From Tetraselmis striata (lineage: Eukaryota > Chlorophyta > Chlorodendrophyceae > Chlorodendrales > Chlorodendraceae): 64,000 nucleotides of DNA. This document shows positions 54,588 to 64,000 of this stretch, piece by piece. The notes under the pieces were generated by a model, which saw only the letters and a program-made list of their open reading frames with translations, was not told where the DNA came from and ran no database searches. The DNA lies in assembly GCA_006384855.1 (NCBI GenBank), contig VCJN01002381.1, positions 62,001 through 126,000 of the forward strand, in the 5' to 3' direction. Both the position numbers and the translations under genes were made by a program. The stretch's first letter is position 1; each line of letters starts with the position of its first letter.

Positions 54588-56182
54588 GCGGATGAGAGGC
54601 GAGAATGGGAGGAGGAATTCGCTTCGCTCCGGGAACTAGAGACGAGGGATCGAACTCCCTTCCTGGCGTTTTGGCCCGAGGCTACCACGGAGCTGGACAC
54701 TTGGCTAGGCGCCTTGCTACCTGGCAGAGATCTTGACGCCGATGATCCCATGTCTGCACGTATGCGTTCCCAGCCTAGGCTTGACCAAACATGCCAAGGC
54801 ATGGCGCGCAGGTACGCCGACCTTGAGGAGGAGCTTCGGGTCTTGACGTACAACCCCATCACCATCAACACCGCCACTCGACGCCGGAAGCGCCGGCGGG
54901 GGCCACAAGCGGCTACAACAACGGCTGAGCACTCAAACGAGGGCGATAGCGAGGCAGACCGTCAAGAGGGGGGTCATGCCGTCGCGATCCCATTGGAGAA
55001 TGAGGACACTACCCGTCGCGAGTTTGACGCCCGTCCCGGCAATTTGGTCGTCATGGACAACACCGCCGACAACCCCGACGCGTACCGCGAGGAAGGTCTT
55101 CTCGGCGATTGGGAGAACAAGTACCTTGTGGCCTACGTAAGGTACCGATATGACGTCCAGGATTTGGATGGCTTGCCCGAGGACCACACCGAAGTTGACG
55201 AGTTGGACGTCACCATGTGCGAGCCTTGGTTGTCGACGCCGCAGGGGAAGCCCGACATCCCGCTCACCTTTGCCATCGCGGCGGCCCGACAGAGTCGCGA
55301 CCCAGAACCGGACTCATCTTGGGAGGCTGCAAAGAAGATGAAATGGTTGCCTATCACCAATATGCCTCTATCGCTCTTCCGCTTGCGTTTCCCGAACGTT
55401 CGCCGGACCGCCCGCCAGTGCGAGCACGACTTCCGTGGCACCAAGCTAACTGCCGTGACAAGCATGAAGGGCGTCTCGGAGATCAAGGACTCCAGACACA
55501 AGAATCTTGTTGTGCGCCGGCCCTTGGCAAAGCTTCGCTACACCATGCAATTTCAGGAAGAGGCGAATGGGGAGTGCGGTGCTTCGTTGCCCCTCGACGG
55601 CATTAGGCACATGGAGATCACTTACGAGCTTGCAAGACTCCGTGCCGCGCTCAACGTCCACAAACTCGATGTCGACAACAAAAGCAGGTGGTTCAACGAC
55701 CACCGCTTCAATGCAGACGAGAAGAAGTGCGTTTTGGACATGTTGACAATATAATGATAGAAAGTGGTGTTGTACGTACGTATCTATAGGGCCCTTTGTG
55801 GGGGGCGGGGGGGGGGGGGGGGGGGGGGGGGGATGCGAGTGTTGGCTACTCGAGCCCATTAGACAATGCGATTTGAGCACTGTAACAATTAGACACTTAA
55901 AATATTTGCCCTCGCACGCTTGCCCCACGATCATACGACGTCAAACGCAATGAATTGATGGGGTGGCGTGCGTCCTGACTTAGGTTTTTCCTCGCATCCG
56001 CTCTGCGCATGCCCAAATTTGCACGTTTTGCGCGGGCAAACAGTGAAATTGAGTGCCACCAAGGGGATTTTGTGCAATTGTGCATCCAAAACATGCGTTT
56101 TGAGAATTTCGTGCAAAATGGCTAAAAAAGAGGCATTATTCACAAGTGAATAACATAACACTTTATGTGAACGTTTGTTTCC
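54588..56182 (+). mobile_element. Extra 1.6-kb segment inside Gypsy copy 3, encoding an unknown protein
   Basis: Copy 1 lacks this segment: its flanks meet directly at the equivalent place (about 25190). A possible 3-bp target duplication TCC lies at 54585-54587 and 56180-56182. No inverted ends are visible. The open frame ending at 55754 codes about 390 residues from within the segment. It begins ADERREWEEEFASLRELE and continues with basic RRRKRRRGPQ and a region around KYLVAYVRYRYDV. Later parts include LPITNMPLSLFRLRFPNV and the end FNADEKKCVLDMLTI. I recognise no family. Upstream the frame is continuous with Gypsy-derived sequence, so the reading is a chimera. A 25-base G tract lies at 55808-55832. 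Confidence 0.55.
55808..55832. repeat. Poly-G tract, 25 bases
   Basis: The longest mononucleotide run in the window, 54 bases after the stop of the unknown protein, inside the extra segment. Confidence 0.9.
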
Positions 56183-56407
56183 TGTGCTCATTCACACCTC
56201 GTTGCCGACATCGAGGACGAGACAGGGTGCAGGGAAAATGTCGACAAAAATGTCAAAGACAAAAAGAAGCATGCTAGACTGCATGCCAAACTGACTATCA
56301 TGCAAAAGAGATCTCGAGTTAGCAGAATGCGTGCCAAAAACAGCAGTCGAAAGAATGGCACTGAAACTAACAAATATGCAAAACCAAATGCATGTCCGGC
56401 AGACTAT

Positions 56408-56800
56408 GTTGTGTTTGACCGAGCAGAATTCAAGAGACTGAATTATGCCTACGGTCCAGTCACTTTTGATGCATGTGCCTCAGCATATGATGCTGTCTGT
56501 TCAGATTATTGCAGCGTTGATAAACCATTCCTGCAACATGACATCAAAGGTAAAACTGTGTTCATCAATCCAGTGTATGATGACACAGCCATGCCCATCT
56601 TGCAATTACATTTTGAGATGCAAACACAAGAGTCACCCTCTGACACAAGAGCTTCTATTGTTGTGCCCAAATGGCCCTCACAATTAGGACAATCCTGGAA
56701 ACCGCTGCTTTCAAAATATAAGAAAATTCACAGCTACCCGCCTGGAACATATTTGTTTCACACACCCAGTTCAACAACTGATACTGAACCTATGGGACAC
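56408..56800 (+). other. DNA-methyltransferase-like domain of the Gypsy family
   Basis: The translation has VTFDACASAYDAVCSDY, KTVFINPVYDD and IVVPKWPSQLGQSWKPLL. It recalls the domain after RNase H in DIRS-like elements (here IDRFATAE, NPPW and IVPYW). The box at the NPPY/W position reads NPVY. The domain lies between gag and protease; the same part of copy 1 is at 24901-24417. Activity is doubtful; similarity is by eye. Confidence 0.55.
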
Positions 56801-57796
56801 ACTGAGTGGTATGTTGATGTCTACCTGGCTGACTATAATGTTGAGGAACGTTCAGCCCATGCAATTAATGACGTCGTAACCACTGAAGAACTAAAAACCC
56901 TGCTGGCCGAGCAGCAAGGTAAGGAGTATAAAGCAAAAGCCAAGAAGTCCCATCAGTCACGTATGATGACAGAAAATGTTTTTGTTACCAGCAAGTCTGA
57001 TCATGATTTATTGGTGTTACACCCCACCCGTGCTGAGTTCAATATATATCACACCTTCAGTACTGGTTGACAACGGTGCTACTTTGAACTTTGCCAGCAG
57101 CAAGTATGTCAAAGAAAATAAAATACCTACTACACCCCTTCAAAATAAAGTCAGAGTTATTTTTGGTGATGGTAGGATGGTTCTTGCTTCACAAAAAATA
57201 CCCTTGAATTGAATATCAACAAGTACACAGTACCCACTGACTCCACTGTCACACCATTACAAAATGATTTCAATCTGGTTTAGGGATGCAGTTCCTGAAA
57301 CAACACAATCCACATGTTGGCTGGGAATCTGGTCTGATGACATTTTCCACAGGATTAAAAGTCCAATGCCAAACAGAGACCCGCCAGGCCAATGTCAGAA
57401 TGGTTCATGCTAATGCCACGGCCAGAGAGATTGCCAAGCATGACCCTAACACCGTTTATTTCTGCGCCATTGTTAAACAATACAATGCAACCAAAGAGAG
57501 TGATGAACTCGATATTGATGGTGAGATAAGCGCAATTGACACTGAGTAGTATGCAGCTTATACAACTCAGATTAGAGACATATGGCGAAAGCATAAACCA
57601 ATATGCTCTCCACTTCACTAGGCTCCCGCCCGACTTCGTAATTACACTGTAATGCCATGTACTCATCCTGTAATCTTACCAGTAGTATGACACTCGCGTC
57701 TGTAGTCATTCCGTGACGTACTCATAATAAACTGCATCAGGCGCATATCACTCATCATCACGACGCTATACACTCATCATTTTTTTGATTTGTACA

Positions 57797-58304
57797 TCAG
57801 GGCTTTCACAAATGCGCACTACAAAACAGAACTAACAGCAACTATAAAGGGCTGCCAGCAAAAGAGAGACATAAGCCTGAAACCAAGGTGAGCAGGAGGC
57901 CACGAAGCCAAGAACCAAGGGAGAGCCAAGGGAATCACGAAGTCGCCAAGCTGCCAAGAAACAAAGGGACCCCCGCCCCGGGGTAGGCCATCAGCCGCAG
58001 CGAGGACGCTTGCAGCCAATGACCCGGGTCATAGCAACACAGGCCGACGAGCGACGCGGCGGAGGCGCAGGAGCACCATCACGTGCCGCGCGCGCCGCCG
58101 CGACTCACACCGCCAAGAACGTTGTCTGCATGTGCCATGTTGATGAGCAAGGAGAAACGGTAGCGCCACGCAGACAAGAGCTGGCCGATTTTCTGGCCAG
58201 TGTGTGTGTGTGTGGCTAGCTTTCGCGAGCTCCACCAAGATGGCCTCAGCGTGCGGGGCCAGCGAGCCGAACGCGGAAACGGCGAAAGGAACAAAGCGAA
58301 GCAT
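57797..58304 (-). mobile_element. 5'-truncated LINE with the end of ORF2
   Basis: On the minus strand, 58304-58200 codes MLRFVPFAVSAFGSL and HAEAILVELAKAS, which resembles the conserved C-terminal tail of non-LTR retrotransposon ORF2 proteins. Next follows a 3' UTR of about 235 bp shared with 58789-59033 and 42496-42720, ending GCCCTGATG and an A-rich tail. A stretch of alternating CA lies within the coding end (58199-58214). Confidence 0.5.
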
Positions 58305-58525
58305 GCCGGCGGCGTTACGGATGACACCCTCGTCCTATGGGAAATTCGAGGGTGTCACTCGGGATGTCACAGGGTGTCACTCGACACCCCCACACCCCCA
58401 GGCGAGAAATTATTATCTGCTATACGACTATCCTATATTATGGACGCGATTCTTATACTGCATGTGACTTTGGCGGGGGGGGGGGGGGGGGAGCGCTCCA
58501 CCGGCCTATGCGCGCGTGCGCGCCA

Positions 58526-58600
58526 TTGTGTTTTTTTTCGCCCCCGAGACAGGACTGGCACGGTGAATCCCTGGCCCTCTACGACGGCCGTTTCGGCAGC
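58526..58600 (-). repeat. SINE-like repeat copy 3 with A tail, reversed
   Basis: Reverse complement of 40325-40409: CGGCCGTCGTAGAG, a variable part, GTGCCAGTCCTGTC, CGGGG and eight A. Orientation is opposite to copy 2. Confidence 0.5.
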
Positions 58601-58788
58601 GATCCATTCACGGAAAGCCCTTGGCTAGGCATGCGACGCTCCTTGTTTTAGGTCAACAAGCAAATTGCCGGAGCATCCTGCAGGACTGATTGACGGCCAA
58701 AGACGGAATTTCCAACACTGCTGGATGAGCTAGCTGCAAAAGGCGATCAGGAAATCACATAATAGGCAATAGAAAACTATTATAACAT

Positions 58789-59033
58789 CAGGGCTTTCAC
58801 AAATGCGCACTACAAACAGAACTAACAGCAACTATGAAAGGTTGCCAGCAAAAGAGGGACATAAGCCTGAAACCAAGGTCGAGCAGGAGGACAGGGAGCC
58901 AAGAACCAAGAAGGAGCCAAGGGAAACACGAAGTCGCTTAGCTGCCAGGAACCAAAGGGACCCCCGCCCGGGGCAGGCTATCAGCCGCGGCGAGGACGCT
59001 GGCAGCCAATGACCCGGGTCATAGCAACACAAT
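58789..59033 (-). mobile_element. 5'-truncated LINE copy, 3' UTR only
   Basis: Shares about 240 bp with 57797-58040, including GACCCGGGTCATAGCAACAC at the far end, and ends GCCCTGATG on the minus strand. A second, reversed-looking GACCCGGGTCATTGG follows at about 59036, making a small local repeat. Confidence 0.6.
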
Positions 59034-59365
59034 ATGACCCGGGTCATTGGCTGTGGTCACTGACCGGCAGAAAACGTTCACTATAGAAAACGTCCAGTAT
59101 AGCAGTTGCGGGGTGGATTTCGAACAGTGTTGGGTCACCGTCTAAAACACTGCCATCAAAGTACCCGGCACTGACCACGGAAGGTCCGCCCTACCCGTTT
59201 GGGCGTCGGCCCAATCGAGTAATGCGGGTGTTGCGCTGTGTTCCACTGTGTTGCATTGCCACTCCACTACAGGCAACTTCTCCCGAAATTCTGTCTGGGC
59301 GGCATCTGACTCGGCATCATCACCTTCTTCAGCCCCGCTCGGCACGAGCTGCCATTCTCAGCAAA
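59034..59365. other. Upstream region of the aminopeptidase gene
   Basis: It should contain the promoter and 5' UTR. No convincing TATA box is visible and no other gene is recognised. Confidence 0.4.
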
Positions 59366-62300
59366 ATGTCGTCCGTGACGAGCGCTCTCGCGCGCGCGAT
59401 GGGTTGCAACCTGCAGTCCGCCGGCGCCTCCAGCGCGCGAATCTCGTCCGCAGCGCGCCTCAGGTGAGCTTTCGAGTGTCCGTCCCGGTATAATGCCGCG
59501 ACGGGCGCCGCTAATGGCGGCGGCGATGTGGCTCGGGGCGGATTCGCGGGAGCCTGCTGCTGCCGTTGATCTCCGGTGATGCTTTGCTCGCGTTGCGGAC
59601 AGGAACCTCATTCGGCAGGCCCCGCCCCGCGCCCCGGCCAACCTCCGCAGTGGTACGCCCCCCTCCCTGCCCAGATCGCCCTGGTTGATCGCCAAACTTC
59701 CACGCGAAGCGGAGGGGAACGCGGCGGCACGATGCCCCCAGGGAGAGGGGGATGCGAGAGACTTAGTAGTGTACTTATTTGTGCGTGGTGTCGCTAGGGG
59801 TGACCTCGCCGGCGTCGCTGCCGCTGGGCGCGAGGTTCTGCTCCTCCCGGGGCGCGCTTGTGTGCGCGGCCGTCAGCGCGGCCGAGGCGGCGCAGGGCAA
59901 GGCGCCGCTGCAGCCGGAGAGCACCGTCGCCATCGAGACCGTGCAGGTGACCGCGGCTGCCTACTACACATACCTGAGCACTGTCCTCCTGCCATTTCCC
60001 AGGCGACGAGAAAATGGGACTCAAGACTGATAAGTCATGAAATCGGTACCTCAGAATACGTCAATGTGCTCTACTATTTATTTTGCACGATTAACACATA
60101 TTTCAACGTAAAAACAAGAAATCGTCGCTATGCATGCTGTGATTAGAAATGCTGTAATTACGCACCATGCCTAATAACACAGGGTAGGAACCTCGACGGC
60201 TTGTGCCTGGGATGCTCGCATGCTCCCCCTTCCCCCGGACGTTGCATTGCGCGCATGACACCTAGGCCGCGTGGTCTCTTTTCGCAGGCGGGCACCAGCG
60301 CTGTGGACCTCGGCGCGGTGGAGACGGACCTGCTGGCGGTGGGCGTCTACGAGGGCATGATCGAGAAGGATGGCGAGTTGGCCTGCCCTCCCACATCCAC
60401 GCCAGCTTGGCAACAAGAGCCAGCTTGGCACTCAATGGATGGGGGAAGCAAGGGGGGGGGTGTCGTGCGATCGGCATGTGATGGCCGGCGAGCGTGGCGT
60501 CTGAGAGATCGTCCCGCGCTGCGACTGCCCCCGTTGAGTGCAGACTCCGGCGCGCTGAAGAATGCGGAGCTCGCGGCGCTAGATGAGCTGCTGGGCGGCG
60601 CGGTGTCCGAGATCCTGGCGGATGACGACTTCAAGGCTGGCAAGGTGGGCCGCCATCATGCCCCCCCCCCTTCGCCATATGCCCAGCGGCCGTGCCGCGC
60701 CGCCACCTTGACGAGCGCAGCCCGAGTGCTTGCACGCATGCGTGTGTGGGTTTGCTGCGGGCTGACGGCCTGGACTTGCGTGCGTGCCGGCGGCAGGGCT
60801 CGTCGGTGTTCCTGCGCGTTGGCCAGAAGGCGCGCATCTTCGGCCTGGTGGGGCTGGGCGCAGAGGACAAGGCCACAGCCGTTGTCGACTGGGGGATCAG
60901 CGCGTGGCAGGCCGCCGGCGGCGCCATCGCGTCGGCGGCAAAGGTGCGGGTTGGCTGCCCTCGGGGGGACTGGGAGTGTAGAGTTGATGGGAAGGTGGCT
61001 GGGGGGCGATAACGTGGCCACCCAGCATGCGCTTTGCGCTCTCCATAACGCCTCATGCAGCACCATCGCAAATGCCGTCCAAGCGGTGCGTAATCGGATA
61101 TTGCGATTGCACGAGATCATTTCCCCCGAAGCGGCGTGACATGTCACCAGCCGTGCTGTCACAGCAGTAGTTGTGCGGGTTTCTCCCTTCGCGACACGGC
61201 ATCATGGCCTCGGGCAATATGACATGGGATCAGGCGTGTTGTGAGCTGATGAGAGGTCGCAGAGGTGGCCGCACCTGGCGGCGCTTTTGTCATGGCGTGT
61301 TACAGCCCGCCTTGCCATCCTTACCCCTTTGCAAGCAGCACCGCCGCCTGCACCGACAGCAGCGCATTACCGTTGTCACCCTTCCGCCCGCCGCCATGGT
61401 GGCAAGCACCCAGCAGCCCTCTCCCCGACCCCCTGCATCTGCTGACATGGCCGTGCTGCGCGGCGTTCAGGCCAACAAGGCCAAGACCGCCGCCATCGCG
61501 GTGCTGGGGGAGAGCGCCCTGCCGGACGCCGCCGTCCAGAAGCTGTCGCTCGGCCTGCTGCTGGGCGCGTACGAGTCCACGCGCTTCAAGAACAAGCCCA
61601 AGCCCTCGCCGCTAGAGGCGGTGCAGGTGCGCTGCCGAGTCACCTGAGCGGCGGATGCCCCCCCCCCCCCTTCCAGCTGCTCCCACCACCCCCTGGAATG
61701 GCAGTTAAAGCAGTTGGTTTGGGAAACCATGCTCCACAGCTGCTGCTCTATTATTCCATATAGGTGGGCAACAGATGTATCCTATCGACCTCTTACATAT
61801 ATTACCGCATTTTCAATGATCACAAACAAAACGGTGTTGCGTGTATTTGTACCGAAGGTTTTAATGGTCACTGCATTGGTTTTTTTTTCTCCACCAATTG
61901 GAAGAATCACCAGAATGCAAGGTCACAATGTTTTCATAGTCTGTTAGACGCAACGTCAAAATCTCAACACCCCTTCTCTGCATCGTTGGCGGCAAGCCAT
62001 CTTGCTTGCCTCTTCCTCATCAACAACAGCAGCAGCGCTCGCAAACCCCCTTTTGGTGTGCTGATGTGATTTGGTGCGCAGATCCTGGGCAGCTCCGCCA
62101 GCATCGAGGAGGCCAAGGCGATGGCGGCCGGCACAATGTTGACGCGGTACCTGGTGGAGGCGCCGCCTAATGTAGCCACGCCAACACACCTGGCCGAGGC
62201 GGCCGCGCTCATCGCGTCCACGTTCCCCGAGGTGCGTCTCCATCCCCGACAACTCCCGCTTAGTCGATCCAATCAGCAAGTGCCTCGCGAGTGGAGTACA

Positions 62301-64000
62301 CGGGGGGCGTAATTGGATGCTTCCGTGCCGCGGCGGTCTCTCAGGTGATGAAGCTGGAGGTGCTGGAGAAGGAGGACTGCGAGAAGCTGGGCATGGGATG
62401 CTTCCTGGGCGTCGCCGAGGCATCCGCAGAGCCGCCCAAGTTCATCCACCTCACGTACACCCCTCCGAGCGGCGAGGTCAAGCGCAAGGCAAGCACCCCC
62501 GCGCTACCCCAACCTGTACCATACCTGCTTTTCCAGCTACCGCCAGCCTGCCTGATCTCATTATGCTGACGCAATGCTGCCATGGGAAAATGGCGCATTT
62601 CCTGCGGCGCAGCTTGGCGTGGTGGGCAAGGGCCTGACCTTCGACAGCGGCGGCTACAACATCAAGGCCGGCCCCGGCTCCATGATCGAGATGATGAAGT
62701 TCGACATGGGCGGCTCCGGCGCCACATTGGGCGCCGCCATGGCCACGGCGGGCCTGAAGCCGGAGGGCGTGGAGGTGTGGCCAGATCCAATGCAGCCAAT
62801 GTGCATCCCCACGTGCTCTCCGCCCATAGTCACGGTCGCCCTTGATTATTGGGAATCCACAATGAGCGCTCCACGGCAGCGAACGGTCTCCCGCGGCATT
62901 TGCCATTGTATCCTCCGCAAGCCTGCGTGTGCGCGCACCGTCAAAACGTTATCATGCCTGCAGCTGCTTCGCACTGTTTCATATTAGCAGCAGTACAGCA
63001 CTGGATCGACATTGCTAGCGCCCGCTCGCGCCGCTATCGATGCGCCGCGCTGATTTACCGGGTGTTGGATTTCCCCAGTTTTGCATAGAAATTTCCAGAC
63101 CAGCGTGCATATATCCAGCAGCTCGGGTGGTGATTGCATGTTGGCACATCTGGTCGGGTTGCGGGGCGCTCAGGGACATCATCATCTCACCTCATCATTC
63201 TTTGAGATGGGGTTGGACTCTGAAGCTGCTGTGATATCACCCGGCGGCGGTGGCCGGCGGCAAGGCCATCACTGACGGGCATGTTGGAAAGTCTGGCTTG
63301 TGTGTGCGGGGGGGAGGGGGGGGGTGCTATGGGGGGCTGAAATATGGTTGGCATGCGTTAGATAGTATGGTTATCTAGCCTTGGTCGCAGGATAGGTGAT
63401 CCAGCTTGTCGGTTCTATCACAGCGAATTTCGATAATGTTCACATACAATTTGTCTACAAGTTTCACTGGGTGCGATATAGCGCTGTGTTTGGCAGCCGC
63501 AGACGGCTGACGCTACAGGACCAACCTGTCCCCAACATGGCCAATCACTCCGACCACCGACAGCCATGCTGCGTGTGCAGGTCCACTTCATCGTCGCGTC
63601 ATGCGAGAACATGGTTGACGCCAAGGGCCTCCGCCCCGGCGACATCCTGACCGCATCCAACGGAAAGACGGTGGAGGTGCGCCGTCTACTGTGCCAGACC
63701 GCCCTCAGCGCATATCGACACCAGTGAGCAATGCGACCGACGGCTGGGCGTGTGCTGTGCCTCTGTGAGCAGGTGAATAACACGGACGCCGAGGGGCGCC
63801 TCACCCTGGCGGACGCTCTGCTGTTTGCCCAGAACAACTGCGAAGTCGAGGTACCCCTCCCGCTCCAAACCACTCCTCACACCATACCGCTGCTCCACTC
63901 CGTGCATCGCGCTGAGCCAAAGCTGACACGCCGTGCGCTGCGGCCGCCCCTTCCACCGGCAGGCCGTTGTGGACATTGCCACACTGACTGGCGCGTGCAT
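59366..64000 (+). CDS. LAP: Leucyl aminopeptidase (M17), plastid-type, 12 exons visible, runs off the window
   Basis: A two-metal peptidase that removes N-terminal residues, probably hexameric and, given the Ser/Ala/Arg-rich N-terminus ([19 protein letters not shown]), plastid-targeted. Exons by phase: 59366-59463, about 59835-59946, 60288-60376, 60539-60644, 60797-60943, 61471-61626, 62082-62231, 62345-62488, 62613-62774, 63581-63676, 63773-63850 and 63963 onward. Borders of exons 2-4 are the least sure. The N-terminal domain has [18 protein letters not shown] and GLVGLG. The catalytic domain starts at [16 protein letters not shown]; metal and substrate motifs are [36 protein letters not shown] and DIATLTGAC. 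About 458 residues are present; roughly 100-130 more are expected beyond 64000. The intron after 62488 has a GC donor (AAG then GCAAGC) instead of GT. No disruption is seen. Confidence 0.93.

Larger units (their letters stand above)
52804..57616 (+). mobile_element. Gypsy chromovirus fossil, copy 3 (5' part)
   Basis: Same family as copy 1, on the plus strand. The 5' LTR is at 52804-53165, followed by the conserved primer site TGGTTTCGGCTTCCTG at about 53167. The gag region follows (about 53243-54262, with CAKCGK), then the methyltransferase-like domain (about 56408-56800) and the protease (about 57060-57280). Similarity to copy 1 stops at about 57616, before the RT. The copy carries a 1.6-kb extra segment (54588-56182). 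It is broken in several places. Confidence 0.8.

Overview
The window reads as nuclear DNA of a green alga (Chlorophyta). It is GC-rich and intron-containing. Its recognisable host genes are plant- or alga-like: a plant-type secretory phospholipase A2, a TLDc-domain protein, a large secreted Cys-rich protein with Thr/Pro/Ala-rich cell-wall-type linkers, and a plastid-type leucyl aminopeptidase. Species cannot be fixed from sequence reading alone. Most of the window is mobile-element debris.

Layout. 0.8-2.2 kb: sPLA2 gene (minus strand, four exons with consistent phases). 2.2-12.3 kb: mostly unassignable DNA with a tyrosine-recombinase relic (4.1-4.35 kb), a diverged tandem repeat (4.84-5.76 kb) and an unrecognised spliced candidate gene (6.1-6.9 kb). 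12.3-19.7 kb: fossil zone with a DIRS-like RT/RNase H/methyltransferase-like unit, a non-LTR (LINE) reverse transcriptase, a tyrosine recombinase and a possible gag-like ORF. 19.9-32.3 kb: a Ty3/Gypsy chromovirus fossil on the minus strand. Its 5' LTR carries two further insertions: a small PAT/DIRS-type element with split direct repeats (26.78-28.63 kb) and a pogo-like DNA transposon (28.79-32.21 kb). 33.5-35.6 kb: TLDc gene. 36.3-39.5 kb: secreted six-repeat protein. 39.5-42.9 kb: small dispersed repeats. 42.9-48.4 kb: a whole-looking young Ty1/Copia element inserted in a 163-bp tandem repeat. 49.3-57.6 kb: two partial copies of the same Gypsy family in opposite orientation, separated by the remains of a spliced coiled-coil gene. 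57.8-59.0 kb: two 5'-truncated LINE copies. 59.4-64.0 kb: leucyl aminopeptidase, twelve exons visible, running off the window end.

The host genes do not form a pathway: two or three encode secreted or plastid-targeted products and they are islands between transposons. The most interesting points are a DNA-methyltransferase-like domain carried by the Gypsy family between gag and protease and also present in the DIRS-like unit, the A1-ORF-B1-A2-B2 split-repeat element caught inside a Gypsy LTR, and the six-repeat secreted protein. All family calls are by eye from motifs; no database search was run.
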